Assembly (NCBI RefSeq): GCF_002161445.1 | Contig: NZ_NFHT01000016.1 | Span: 1 to 63,645, forward strand | Direction: 5' to 3' | Origin: Alistipes sp. An66 | GTDB taxonomy: Bacteria > Bacteroidota > Bacteroidia > Bacteroidales > Rikenellaceae | DNA: 63,645 nt | Part shown: positions 6,864 to 16,573 of the stretch, one piece after another | How positions within the stretch are numbered: the stretch's first letter is position 1 | Layout: each line of letters starts with the position of its first letter | Position numbers and translations under genes: made by a program | Notes under the pieces: model-generated | Told to the model about the DNA's origin: nothing | Databases searched by the model: none | The model's input: the letters and a program-made list of their open reading frames with translations, nothing else

Positions 6864-8612
6864 TCAGAAGTTGGCCTTGACGCCCACCGTGAAGTTGGCC
6901 CCCAGTTCGGGATAGCGGGCAAAGTCGAAGAGCCGCTGATCGGCCAGGTTGCGGCCTTCGGCGAAGAGCGTTACGCGGTGCGAGACCCGCCAGTCGAAGT
7001 GTGCGCGCAGGTCCACCGTAAAGGGCGCCTTGAAGACCGGCAGGTAGCGCGCTTCGTCAACAAACATGTAGTCGAGCGTCGACCAGCTGCGTTCGCTCTC
7101 CATACGGGCCTCGATCCCGAACGAGATCTTGCGGCCCGTGTAGTCCACCCCGATATTGCCGACGAACGACGCCTCGCCGTTGGCCCAGTCGCACTCCTTG
7201 TTGTAGAAGCGGCCGTGCACGCCGAGGTCGAACCGCAGCGAACTGATCGGGCGGTACTCGATTTCGCCGTTGAACGACGTCACGGTCTGGCGTCCCAACT
7301 GCGGGATGAAGGTCGAGGCGAAGGTTTCGTATTCGCCGGCCGCCCCCGAGCGTTCGAGGAGTGTCGCCCAGAAGAGGCGGTTGTCCTGCACCGAGAATCC
7401 GGCATAGACCCGGTAGGTGAATCGGTTGCGCCACAGCGAGCCGCTCAGACCCGCCCGGAAGTTGTAATCCACCGAACTCTTGTCCAGCCACGTCCCCGGC
7501 GCCACGTAGGGATTCACGGCGGTCAGTGTGCGGAAATCGTTGGGGCTGACCCCGCCGTCGGCCTCGAAGAAGGGTTTCAGGCCCGGAGTTCCCAGATTGA
7601 AGACAAGGCGTGCGAAGGGAATGAAGTAGTCGCCCGTCTCGGCCAGCGCCTCGGGTTCGCCCGGCGTCTCGACCCGGTCGTGGTAGTAGTCGGCCCCGGC
7701 TTCGAGCCCGACGACACCGCCGGCATAATGGTAGCGCAGCGAGGCCCGGATCAACTGCTGCCAGCAGCCCGACAGCCACTGCTGCCCTCCGAAGGCATCG
7801 TAACCGATTCCCAGCGAGAAGCTGCTGCGTCCGAAGCTCCTGGCGATCCGCCCTTCGGCCCCGAGGTTCAGCTGGCGGGAACGCTCTCCGTCGCCCGGCA
7901 GGTCGGAGTGGTCGAAGAAGAGGTCGCCATGCAGCCCCACCTCGAAATTCACCCGCGAAAGGTCCTGGAAATCATCACCGAAGCGCACCGAAAGGGCCGC
8001 ATCGCCATAGTCGTTCATTCCCCCGATGCCGAGCGCCCGGAGCTGTTCCTCCGGGAGATCCGGATCGGTCGTATAGCTTCCGTAGCGGTGGTACATGCGG
8101 TTGTCGTAGGAGAGCTCCCCTTCGAGAACATGCCGTCCGAAGTACTTCCCCGCCGCAACCCCGGCACGGTTGTACATCCGCGTGGAGTTGTTCTTCACGC
8201 CGGCCTCGTTGGCGATCTTCGCATAACGCCCCTCATGGTTCAGATACCCGATGACATAGCCCGTCGAGGGATTCTGCGTCGAGGCATAGAAGTCCAGCAC
8301 CGAATTGAGCGGATACCCCGCCCCGACTTTCAGGTAGAACGGCAGCGGACGGTTGAACTCCCAGTAGGTCACCGTCGCCGGACGGATCGGGCGCGTCGCG
8401 AGCGTCGTCTGCAACGACAGCGGCGTCACCGTATAGTCGATTTCGGGACGCATCCGCGTCGTATCGGTCATGTCGGGCTCGACGGCCAGTTTCAGGGCGC
8501 TTTCCACCCGCGGGACATAGGCCTTCGTCACCTCGACCCGTTTCTCGACCTGTGCCGCAACCAGCTGCGGCACCACCGCCGCACAGGCGGCTATCATCCA
8601 GAATCTTTTCAT
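6864..8612 (-). CDS. TonB-receptor-like outer-membrane beta-barrel protein without a visible plug
   Basis: A 582-residue exported protein: signal peptide (1-20, ending LVAA), a conserved-looking N-terminal stretch VEKRVEVTKAYVPRVESALKL with PDIDYT-like text up to about residue 70, then alternating beta strands to the C-terminus, which ends in an aromatic/hydrophobic strand (FTVGVKANF). It resembles the barrel of TonB-dependent receptors but has no recognisable plug or TonB box, and the length is short for one. It begins two bases after the stop of the TPR gene, so the two are almost certainly translationally coupled and work together. Substrate and role are unknown. Confidence 0.7.
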   Translation of the reverse strand: MKRFWMIAACAAVVPQLVAAQVEKRVEVTKAYVPRVESALKLAVEPDMTDTTRMRPEIDYTVTPLSLQTTLATRPIRPATVTYWEFNRPLPFYLKVGAGYPLNSVLDFYASTQNPSTGYVIGYLNHEGRYAKIANEAGVKNNSTRMYNRAGVAAGKYFGRHVLEGELSYDNRMYHRYGSYTTDPDLPEEQLRALGIGGMNDYGDAALSVRFGDDFQDLSRVNFEVGLHGDLFFDHSDLPGDGERSRQLNLGAEGRIARSFGRSSFSLGIGYDAFGGQQWLSGCWQQLIRASLRYHYAGGVVGLEAGADYYHDRVETPGEPEALAETGDYFIPFARLVFNLGTPGLKPFFEADGGVSPNDFRTLTAVNPYVAPGTWLDKSSVDYNFRAGLSGSLWRNRFTYRVYAGFSVQDNRLFWATLLERSGAAGEYETFASTFIPQLGRQTVTSFNGEIEYRPISSLRFDLGVHGRFYNKECDWANGEASFVGNIGVDYTGRKISFGIEARMESERSWSTLDYMFVDEARYLPVFKAPFTVDLRAHFDWRVSHRVTLFAEGRNLADQRLFDFARYPELGANFTVGVKANF

Positions 8613-8614
8613 CG

Positions 8615-11593
8615 TCAGTTGAGTTTTGCGATTCGCGCCCGGGCCTCCTCGACGATCCCGTCGTCATCGGGCGAATAGCCGTCGGCCACGCTCTGCCACG
8701 TGGCGCGCGCCTGGAACGTGTCGCCCTTGCGGACATAGACATCGCCCAGCAGCAGGTAAGCCTTCGCAAGCCAGTAGGGCTGCGGCTCCCGATCCGAGAA
8801 GGCGAAGACCTCCTTTTCGGTGCGGTCCATGTCGCCGCTTGCGAAGGTCGTCTCGATCAGGCGGTAGGCGGCCTCGGAACCCTCCTTCGTGCGCACCTCC
8901 CCGGCCAGTTCGCGGTAAAGTTTCCCGGCAGCGGCCGCATCGCCCTGTTCGCGGAGCTGCGTGGCCAGGGCATATTTCGACTCGCGGACCGCCACCGTGC
9001 CGGCATCCTTGCAGGCTGCGACATCGGCGGCCATCGCGGCGATCTTCGCCGCATCGCCCCCGGCCACCGTGGCCCGCACGTAGCCCGTCATGGCATCCTC
9101 ACGCCCGCCCCGGCTCGGGGCGGCGTCGTACAGCCGCCGGTAGGCCGCCGCCGACTCGTCCCAGCGTTGGTCCTCGAAGGTCATCCCGGCCAGTTTTTCC
9201 AGCACCGGGAGCGTATATTGCGTCGTACCCTGATCGGCCAGCGCCGTGAGGGTCTCGATGGCATGCTCCCGCTCGCCCGCCACCAGATAGCAGTCGCTCA
9301 AATAGTAGAGCGCATCGGTGCGCCAGGAACCCTTCGGATAGTTCTCCACATAGCTGCGCAGCGAACGGGTCGCCGCCGCACGGTCGCCGTCGAGGTAGAG
9401 TTTCTGCGCCGCGGCGAACGACAGCGAATCGCGCGACAGCGCCGTCAGGTCGCTCTCCATGCCCGACTTGGCAGCATAGTCGAAATAGGCGTCGGCATCG
9501 CCCTCGGAGACGTAGATCTCGCGGATGCTCTGCATCGCGCCCCGCGCCTCGGAGGATTGCGGCGCCGCCCCCACCACGCGGTCGTAGCAGGCCAGCGACT
9601 TCTGCTTGTCGCCGAGGTTCAGGTAGGCCAGTCCCAGGTCCGACCACGCCGACACGACGCGCGGCGACGAGGGATATTTCGCCACGAAGCGCTCCAACTG
9701 TGCGGCGCCCTCGGCGTATTTCTCCTGTGCAATGTAGCTGCGGCCCAGCTCGTAGGAGGCTTCGTCGGCATAGTCGCCGCCCGCGGCCTCGATCTGCCGC
9801 AGGGCCTGCTGCTTCTGCTCCGTGCGGCCCAGAATGCCGAGCGTCACGGCCCGCTTGTACTGCGCATACGCCGCTTCGGGAGTCGCCAGCGCAATGGCCC
9901 GGTCGTACTCCCCGACGGCCTCCTCGAAACGGCGGTCCGAATAGGCCACGTCACCCAGCCGGTTCAGCGCATCGGCCCGGTAGCGGTCCTGCGGCCCGTA
10001 GGCCCCGAGGAACTTGCGGAACGACGTCCCGGCCTGTTCCAGGTCGTTGCGGTCGAAGGCGCAGTAGCCGAGGTTGTACCACGCCAGCGCATATTCGCGT
10101 TCGCTGCGCGGCGCCCGTTTCAGATAGGCGTTGTATTTGGCCGCCGCCACGGCGTAATCTCCCTCGGAGAAGGCGATCTCTCCCTGCCAGAAGGTGCTCA
10201 ACGCCGTGTATTTGGGGCTGACGTTCGCCGACTGCGACTCGGCGAAGCACTCCCGTGCGGCACGCATGTCGCCCGCCTTGAAGGCTTCCAGACCCCGGTA
10301 ATAGGCGATCTTCTGCAACGCCGCGCGGATCTCCGCATCGCCCGTCGGCATCGCCTTGATGGCGCGGTAGGCGGCATCGTAGTCGCGCGAGTTGTAGTAG
10401 GCGGCGATGAGCAGCGTGCGGGCCTCGGGCGTGCGCGGCGACGCGGGGTAACGCTCGATATAACGGGTCAGGACGTTGATCGCGCCGTTGAAGGCGCCGC
10501 CGCCCAGTTCGTATTGGAGTTTGGCGTAGTTGAACAGCGCATCCTCGGCCACCGCGGCGTCCAACGAGTCGTCCGAAGCCATCGCAAAGGCCTGCATCGC
10601 CCGCTCCTTGTCGCCGGCCCGCAGGTAGCAGTCGGCCAGGTGGTAGGAGGCGTTCTGCGTCAGGGCATCCTCGGCGCCGCACGCCTTGCGCAGCCATTCG
10701 GCCGCCTCGTCGTAACGCGCCGTGCGGTAGAGCGAGAAGCCTTCCAGATAGCAGGCGTCGCGGTCCATCTCGCCGCCGGCGCTGCGGTAGGCGGCCAGAT
10801 GCTCCAACGTCCGGTTGAAATCTTCCAACCGGAACCACGACTCGGCGATCACCCGTTCGAGCTCGGCACGCCGCTCCGGCACGGCATTCTGCGCCAGCTC
10901 GTCGCCGTGCTCCACGACATAGCGGTAGTTGCCCTCGCGGAACTCGATCTGCAACAGGTAGTAAGGCACCACGGCCCGGTAGGCGTCGCTCCGCAGCAGC
11001 GAGTTGAAGCCCTGTTTGGCCACGCCGTAGCGGCCCTCGGCGTAGTCGATGTAGGCGCGGTAGTAGCACGCATGGTCGGCGTATTCGCTGCGGCTGCCGA
11101 TCCGGTCGAAATGTTCGTAGGCCTTCGGATAGTCGCCCTGCGTGAATTCGACGTATCCCATGCGGATGTCGTACTGTTCGCGGCGCTGCGGGCTCAACGT
11201 CCGGTAATCGGTGCGTTCGAAGGCGTCGCGGGCCCTGTCCATGTTCCCCACGGAGCAGTAGAACGACCCCAGCGAGAAGCGCACGTCGTTCGTGTAGACC
11301 GACTCGGGATAGCGCTCCTCGAAGGCGCGCAGGGCCCCTTCGGCATCGGGGCTTCCGAGTTCGACGGCGCATGCCGCCAGATAGTATTCGACCTCCTGCG
11401 CGAGGAGCAGCTCCGAGGGGTCGAGGGCCTCCTTCGCACGCAGGAATTCGTGGCGGGCGTCGCTCCAACGGCCGTAGCCGAAGAGGTCGCGGGCCCGCCG
11501 CATCAGGGTTTCGGGATCGGAGCCCGCGGCACGCACTCCGGGCATGCAGAGCGCGAGGGCCAGAATCGGCAGGAATATCCGGGATTTTCGCAT
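8615..11593 (-). CDS. Large exported tetratricopeptide-repeat protein
   Basis: A 992-residue protein made almost entirely of helical repeats after a signal peptide (MRKSRIFLPILALALCMPGVRAA). TPR signatures recur about every 34-38 residues from near residue 27 to the C-terminus (for example YYLAACAVELGSPDAEGALRAFEERYP and AWYNLGYCAFDRNDLEQAGTSFRKFL), well over fifteen units. Such solenoids scaffold protein complexes; no enzymatic domain is seen. It is followed after two bases by the beta-barrel gene, suggesting a periplasmic scaffold with an outer-membrane partner. The ATG at 11593 is preferred because it begins the signal peptide; an ATG at 11605 would add four residues. A -7 element lies at 11709-11716. 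Confidence 0.82.
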   Translation of the reverse strand: MRKSRIFLPILALALCMPGVRAAGSDPETLMRRARDLFGYGRWSDARHEFLRAKEALDPSELLLAQEVEYYLAACAVELGSPDAEGALRAFEERYPESVYTNDVRFSLGSFYCSVGNMDRARDAFERTDYRTLSPQRREQYDIRMGYVEFTQGDYPKAYEHFDRIGSRSEYADHACYYRAYIDYAEGRYGVAKQGFNSLLRSDAYRAVVPYYLLQIEFREGNYRYVVEHGDELAQNAVPERRAELERVIAESWFRLEDFNRTLEHLAAYRSAGGEMDRDACYLEGFSLYRTARYDEAAEWLRKACGAEDALTQNASYHLADCYLRAGDKERAMQAFAMASDDSLDAAVAEDALFNYAKLQYELGGGAFNGAINVLTRYIERYPASPRTPEARTLLIAAYYNSRDYDAAYRAIKAMPTGDAEIRAALQKIAYYRGLEAFKAGDMRAARECFAESQSANVSPKYTALSTFWQGEIAFSEGDYAVAAAKYNAYLKRAPRSEREYALAWYNLGYCAFDRNDLEQAGTSFRKFLGAYGPQDRYRADALNRLGDVAYSDRRFEEAVGEYDRAIALATPEAAYAQYKRAVTLGILGRTEQKQQALRQIEAAGGDYADEASYELGRSYIAQEKYAEGAAQLERFVAKYPSSPRVVSAWSDLGLAYLNLGDKQKSLACYDRVVGAAPQSSEARGAMQSIREIYVSEGDADAYFDYAAKSGMESDLTALSRDSLSFAAAQKLYLDGDRAAATRSLRSYVENYPKGSWRTDALYYLSDCYLVAGEREHAIETLTALADQGTTQYTLPVLEKLAGMTFEDQRWDESAAAYRRLYDAAPSRGGREDAMTGYVRATVAGGDAAKIAAMAADVAACKDAGTVAVRESKYALATQLREQGDAAAAGKLYRELAGEVRTKEGSEAAYRLIETTFASGDMDRTEKEVFAFSDREPQPYWLAKAYLLLGDVYVRKGDTFQARATWQSVADGYSPDDDGIVEEARARIAKLN

Positions 11594-11708
11594 AAGCACT
11601 TCCATTCTAAACGGGTCGCCGGGAGGTTCTTGCGGGCCGGGCCGTCGCTCCGCACAGGGGAGGACAAAGGCCCGGGGCGGTCTCCGTGCGGCCCCACATA
11701 CGGTCGGA

Positions 11709-11716
11709 CAAAGATA
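11709..11716 (-). promoter_or_regulatory. -7 element TATCTTTG for the TPR-barrel operon
   Basis: Exact TAnnTTTG match on the minus strand, giving a leader of roughly 100 bases before the TPR start. The GC-rich leader (11606-11708) holds no gene. Confidence 0.5.
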
Positions 11717-11794
11717 GGAAATTTATTCGACTGCACACGCTCAAAGGAACGGAATTTGCCGTCGCGTTATTGTTCAAACCAAAAACCAGAACTT

Positions 11795-12202
11795 ATGACC
11801 GAAAAAGTGAATTTGCAGATGAGCCGTGCGGGTCGTTTCGAGCCGCGCGGGAGTGCGGATTGCGGGTCGATGAACCCCAAGGAGCAGCTGTTGCATGCCG
11901 CGGCGCAGTGTGCGGGGCGCACGGCGCTGGCGATCATGAAGAAGGAGCACATGACGCCCCGAAATTTCGAGATCAGCGTGTCGGGCGACCTCTCGACGGA
12001 GACGCTCCATGCCGAGAGTGTCTTCACGCGCTTCCACGTGATCTACCGGGTCGAATGCTGCGGCGAAGGCGACCGCGGCAAGGCGAGCCGGGCCATCGAG
12101 CTGACGCACGACCAGTATTGCGGGTTGATGCAGATGCTGCGCAGGATCGCCCCCGTCACGCGGGAGATCGCCGTCGTGAACACCGAGCCGGTAAAGGCGT
12201 GA
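11795..12202 (+). CDS. OsmC family protein
   Basis: A 135-residue cytoplasmic OsmC/Ohr-fold protein. The fold is seen in the NPKEQLLHAAAQCAGRTAL helix with Cys39, the central ISVSGDLS and FHVIYRVECCGE strands, and the C-terminal THDQYCGLMQML helix with Cys109. The two cysteines are placed like the reactive pair of OsmC/Ohr peroxidases, so a thiol peroxidase for organic hydroperoxides is likely; many gut OsmC proteins are uncharacterised. The ATG at 11795 begins the family-typical N-terminus. The frame is open far upstream (antisense to the TPR gene), but that is a composition effect. The gene is convergent with the RND operon. Confidence 0.85.
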   Translation: MTEKVNLQMSRAGRFEPRGSADCGSMNPKEQLLHAAAQCAGRTALAIMKKEHMTPRNFEISVSGDLSTETLHAESVFTRFHVIYRVECCGEGDRGKASRAIELTHDQYCGLMQMLRRIAPVTREIAVVNTEPVKA

Positions 12203-12298
12203 CCATCGGGCTGACACGCCGGTTTGCGGGCGGAGACTCCGGATCCTTCCCCGGCGAAGGAGGAGCTTCCGTCCGCTTTTTCATGCCGCCGACCGTCC

Positions 12299-13537
12299 TC
12301 ACTGCACCGTGATGCGGCGGTAGTCCGAGACCGCCACCGCATAGTTGAAATGCGCACGGATGGCATTCGTGTAGATCTGGATCCAGCTCAACTGCGCCTG
12401 CAAGACGTCGAGGATCGTTGCCAACCCCTCGCTGTACGAATAGGTGCTGATCGAGAGGTTCTCGCCCGCGATGCGCAGGCTCTGCTCTGTGGCGTCGACC
12501 TGCGCACGGCTCTGCACCAGCGCCGTCCAGCCGTTCATCTCCTCGCGTACGATGTCGTCGCGGAGCGCCGCCGCACTCCACTCCTGCTGCATCGCCACGG
12601 CCCGCGCCGCCCCCGTCGCCCGGCGGCGTTCGCCCCCGTGGAAGATCGGGACCGACACCTGCAAGAATACCGAACCGTCGAGCGTCGTCGTCCCGTCCGT
12701 ATTGGGCGTGTAGGGCTGCCACGAACCCCCGACGCCGACACTTACCTGCGGGTTGTACGAAGCCCGCACCGATCGTACCGCCGCCGCAGCCTGCGCCTGC
12801 CGCAACTGCGCCGCCGCATGGTCCGGACGCCGCGCCACGGCATCCTCCGCCGGAATCCGCTGCGGCATGGGGAGCGTGTCGCGGATCCCCTCCGCAAGCA
12901 CGACCGGCTTTGCGGCGTCCGCACCGCGCAGGATGTTGAAGTTGTGCAGCGCCACCGCGCGGTTCTGCTCGACGCTCACCAGTTCGTACTCCGCCTCGCT
13001 CAACCGTGCGTCGATCATCAGCACGTCGCCCCGGGCGATGTAACCCTCGGAGAAGCGGCGGTCGACCACCTCCTTCAACGAACGGATCAGCGTCACGTAA
13101 CGCCGCATCGACTCCGCATAGAGCTCCACGGCCGAGAGGTTCCAATAGGCGTATTCGGCCGCGAAGCGCACGTCGAGCCGCGAAAACTCCTCCTCGCAGA
13201 GCGCAATGTCGTAGCCCAGCGCGGCCTGATCGACCGCCGCACGCACCGACCCCCCGCCGTAAAGCGTCTGGACCAGCCGGGGCAGAACGCCGAACGTCCA
13301 CGGCTCGACGCCCTCATAGCGGTGGAAGCTCTTCGTGAAACTGCCCTCCACCGACAGCCGCGGCAGGTAGCCCGTCCGGGCCTGTCCCGACTCCTCGTCG
13401 GCGGCCGTGCGCTTCGCTTCGGCGAGTTTCAGCGTCCGGCTGTACGCCGCGACGTCCGTGCGGTACTCCTCCAACGTGGTCTGGCACAGCCCCGGAAGGC
13501 CGACGGCCAGCATCAGGATCGACAACAGGTGTTTCAT
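12299..13537 (-). CDS. TolC family outer-membrane efflux protein
   Basis: A 412-residue outer-membrane factor of an RND tripartite pump. Signal peptide 1-19 (ending LCQT) is followed by two repeated helical-hairpin/strand halves: NLSAVELYAESMRRYVTLIRSLKEVVDRRFSEGYI in the first, and LRIAGENLSISTYSYSEGLATILDVLQAQLSW in the second, with the SYNPQVSVGV strand between. It begins two bases after the RND stop and is the last gene of the adaptor-pump-TolC operon. A weak hairpin (TCCTTC/GAAGGA near 12245) lies in the convergent gap with osmC. The substrate of the pump is unknown. Confidence 0.9.
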   Translation of the reverse strand: MKHLLSILMLAVGLPGLCQTTLEEYRTDVAAYSRTLKLAEAKRTAADEESGQARTGYLPRLSVEGSFTKSFHRYEGVEPWTFGVLPRLVQTLYGGGSVRAAVDQAALGYDIALCEEEFSRLDVRFAAEYAYWNLSAVELYAESMRRYVTLIRSLKEVVDRRFSEGYIARGDVLMIDARLSEAEYELVSVEQNRAVALHNFNILRGADAAKPVVLAEGIRDTLPMPQRIPAEDAVARRPDHAAAQLRQAQAAAAVRSVRASYNPQVSVGVGGSWQPYTPNTDGTTTLDGSVFLQVSVPIFHGGERRRATGAARAVAMQQEWSAAALRDDIVREEMNGWTALVQSRAQVDATEQSLRIAGENLSISTYSYSEGLATILDVLQAQLSWIQIYTNAIRAHFNYAVAVSDYRRITVQ

Positions 13538-13539
13538 GG

Positions 13540-16500
13540 TCAACGGATGCGGTAAAACAGTGCATAGACGACGGGCAGCACGCAGATCGTCAGCAGCGTG
13601 GCCACCAGCAGCCCGCCCATGATCGTGGCGGCCATCGCCCCGAACATCGAGTCGAACAGCAGCGGCAGCATGCCCAGGATGGTGGTCCCCGAGGCCATCG
13701 TCACGGGAACGATGCGGCTGCGCGTCGCCTCGACGAGCGCCTCGCGCGGCGTGCGCCCCTCGCGACGCAGGGTGCCGATCTGTTCGACGAGCACCACGGC
13801 GTTCTTGATGTTCATGCCGACGAGCCCCAGCAGCCCCAGCAGCGAGAAGAAGTTGAAGATCTTGCCCGTGGCGGCCAGCCCGAGGACCACGCCGATGAAG
13901 ATCAGCGGAATCATCAGCAGGATCACCGCCGGATCGCGGTAGTTGCGGAACAGAAGCAGCAGCACGATGAAGATCAGCACGAGGGTCAGCGGCAGGTAGC
14001 GCGCCAGCGCGGCGTTCGACTCCTGCTGGCTCTCCTGCTCGCCGAAGACGCGCATCGCATAGCCTTCGGGCAGGGCGATGGCCCGTTGCAGCGAGTCGCG
14101 CAACGTCGTAAAAAGCTGCATGGTATTGACGCCCCGGTCCGGATCGCACTGCGCCTTCATCACCCGCTGGCGGTCGAAGCGCCGGATCACCCCCGGGCGG
14201 AAGTCGAAGCGGAAGCCGTCGGTCGCCTGCCCGATCGAGAAGACACGCCCCGAGGGGTTGAAGATCGGCAGCGCCTGCAAGTTGGTCAGGTTGTAGGCCG
14301 CGATGTTCTCGTCTTTGAGCAGAATCGGCAGGAAGCGGTCCCCCTCGCGGTACTGCCCCAGCGGATAGCCCTGCGTGGCGATCGTGATGCCGCGGGCCAG
14401 CTGGCTGCGCGTGATGCCGATGCGCTGGCCCTTCATCTGCGAGTAGAGCGGCAGCCACGTCGGGATGCGGTTGCCCCAGCTGTTGCGGATGTTCGTCGTC
14501 CCGGGGGTCCGCCACATGATCCGCTCGGCTGCGGCCGTCAGGCGCCGCAGCGTGTCGGCATTCTCGCCGATGAAGCCGAACTCGATCGCCGCATCCGGCA
14601 CGGGAGAGAGCTTGAAGAGCGACGAACGCAGCCACACGTCGGGGAACGACGCCGTGACCCAGGCGTTGAAGCGCGTTTCGACGTCCGCCGTCGTGCGGCG
14701 GTCGTGCAGTTCGACCAGCAGATTGCCGAAGTTGGGGCGCAGCGACGTGCTGCCGCTCGCCAGGTAGTAGCGCGGCGGCGTGGAACCCGCCGTCGCGGAG
14801 ACGGTTTTCACCTCGGGCTGGCGGCGCAGCCACTGCTCCATCGCCGCAAGATGCCGCTCCGTGTCGCGGATGTTGCAGCCCTCGGGCAGCAGCACGTCGG
14901 CCCGGAAATAGGGCTTGTCGAGCGACGGGAAGAAGTTCTGCGGCAGACGTCCCATGACGAAGAGCGAGAGCGCGAAGAGCCCCGTCACGGCGGCCACGGT
15001 CAGCCAGCGATGGCGCAGCAGCGCCGCCAGCAGGCGGTCGAACCATCGGTAGAAGGGCGTATCGTAGGGGTCGCCGGCGGCCGGGGCGACGCGCAGCATG
15101 GCGTTGCCGAACAGGGGCGTCTGCGTCAGAGCCAGCACCCAGCTCAACAGCAGCGAGAGGGCCATGACCACGAAGAGCGGCTTGACGATCTCGGCCACGG
15201 ACGACGGCGCCAGATACAGCGGCAGGAACGAGAAGATGGCGATGAGCGTCGCACCCAGCAGGCTCCACCGCGGCGTGTTGGCGCCCCGGACGAAGGCCTC
15301 GCGCCGCGGTGTGCCGCGCAACATCGCCTGACGGGCGTTGTCGGTAACGACGATGGCGTTGTCGACCAGCATCCCCATGGCGATGATGAAGCCCGCGAGC
15401 GACGTGCGGTTCAGCCCCTCGCCCAGGAACTGCATCGCGAGCAGCGTCCCGCCGATCGAGAAGAGCAGCGAACTCCCGATCAGCACCCCGGATCGGAAGC
15501 CCATCACGAGCATGATGATCGCAATGACGATCGCCACCGACTCGGCGAGGTTCAGCAGAAAGGTGCGCGTCGCCTCGCGGGCGATGCGGTTCTCGGGATA
15601 GAGCACCGTGAGTTCCAGTCCCACGGGCATCCGGGCGGTCAGGGCGTCGAGCAGCGCCTCGATCCGCGCGCCGACCTTCACGACATCGGACTCCGGCTCG
15701 GTCGATACGCCGATTCCCACGGCACGGCGTCCGTCGACGCGCATGAGCGTCTGCGGCGGCTCGGCGTATCCGCGTTCGATGCGCGCCAGGTCCCCCAGCC
15801 GGTACTGTTTTCCCGACGAGGAGATCAGCAACTGGTTTTCCAGATCGTCGAGGCTGCGGTAGGTGCCGTCCTCGAGGATGCGGATCTCCATTCCGCCGGC
15901 CTGTTTCTCGCCGCTGTCGACGATCGTGTTCTGCTGGCCGATCGTCGCGACGATCGTCTCCGGACGGATCGCGAAGTTCGCCAGCGCCGAGAGGCTCATG
16001 TAGACGTTCACCACGGGGCTCTGCTCCCCGAAGAGGGTCACCTTCTGCACGCCGTCGACGGTCACCAGCGCCCGTTTCAGGCGCTGGGCCCAGTCGCGCA
16101 GCTCGGTATCGGAGAAGCCCTCGTCGGCCGCGAGCCCGTAGTAGATGCCGTAGACGTCGCCGAAGTCGTCCGCCACGGTGATCGCCGAGGCTTCGGCGGG
16201 GAGCTTCGGACGGATGTCCAGCGTCTTGCGCCGCAGTTCGTCCCACAGCTGCGGGATCTCGCGCGAGGGCGTTCCCGGGTCCAGTTCGACCTGGATCTTC
16301 GAGAGTCCGTACCACGACTCCGAGGTGATCTTGTGGATGCGGCGCATCGACTGCACCTCGCGTTCGATGGGCTCCGTGATGATCTCCTCGACCTCCTGCG
16401 GCGTCGCTCCCGGGTAGGAGCACAGCAGCATGGCGCTCTTGATGACGAACGTCGAGTCCTCCTTCTTGCCCAGCGTCGCGAAGCCCGCCATCCCGCCGAC

Positions 16501-16566
16501 GAGCAGCAGGAAGAGGAAAAAGCCGATCACCCGGGCGTTGCGCAGCGAATATTCCGGAAGGTTCAT
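13540..16566 (-). CDS. Efflux RND transporter permease
   Basis: A 1008-residue inner-membrane RND pump with the usual twelve membrane segments and two large periplasmic loops. The first segment (about 13-32) begins after MNLPEYSLRNARVIG. The proton-relay region in TM4 reads GFIIAMGMLVDNAIVV with its Asp, followed by the TM5-TM6 segment. The second half repeats the layout, starting near HRWLTVAAVTGLFALSLFVMGRLPQNFFPS and ending ATLLTICVLPVVYALFYRIR. It belongs to the hydrophobe/amphiphile group (AcrB-like) rather than the heavy-metal group, judging by the single Asp in TM4. It sits seven bases after the adaptor stop and two before TolC. The exported compound is unknown. Confidence 0.93.
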   Translation of the reverse strand: MNLPEYSLRNARVIGFFLFLLLVGGMAGFATLGKKEDSTFVIKSAMLLCSYPGATPQEVEEIITEPIEREVQSMRRIHKITSESWYGLSKIQVELDPGTPSREIPQLWDELRRKTLDIRPKLPAEASAITVADDFGDVYGIYYGLAADEGFSDTELRDWAQRLKRALVTVDGVQKVTLFGEQSPVVNVYMSLSALANFAIRPETIVATIGQQNTIVDSGEKQAGGMEIRILEDGTYRSLDDLENQLLISSSGKQYRLGDLARIERGYAEPPQTLMRVDGRRAVGIGVSTEPESDVVKVGARIEALLDALTARMPVGLELTVLYPENRIAREATRTFLLNLAESVAIVIAIIMLVMGFRSGVLIGSSLLFSIGGTLLAMQFLGEGLNRTSLAGFIIAMGMLVDNAIVVTDNARQAMLRGTPRREAFVRGANTPRWSLLGATLIAIFSFLPLYLAPSSVAEIVKPLFVVMALSLLLSWVLALTQTPLFGNAMLRVAPAAGDPYDTPFYRWFDRLLAALLRHRWLTVAAVTGLFALSLFVMGRLPQNFFPSLDKPYFRADVLLPEGCNIRDTERHLAAMEQWLRRQPEVKTVSATAGSTPPRYYLASGSTSLRPNFGNLLVELHDRRTTADVETRFNAWVTASFPDVWLRSSLFKLSPVPDAAIEFGFIGENADTLRRLTAAAERIMWRTPGTTNIRNSWGNRIPTWLPLYSQMKGQRIGITRSQLARGITIATQGYPLGQYREGDRFLPILLKDENIAAYNLTNLQALPIFNPSGRVFSIGQATDGFRFDFRPGVIRRFDRQRVMKAQCDPDRGVNTMQLFTTLRDSLQRAIALPEGYAMRVFGEQESQQESNAALARYLPLTLVLIFIVLLLLFRNYRDPAVILLMIPLIFIGVVLGLAATGKIFNFFSLLGLLGLVGMNIKNAVVLVEQIGTLRREGRTPREALVEATRSRIVPVTMASGTTILGMLPLLFDSMFGAMAATIMGGLLVATLLTICVLPVVYALFYRIR

Positions 16567-16573
16567 GGCCGCA

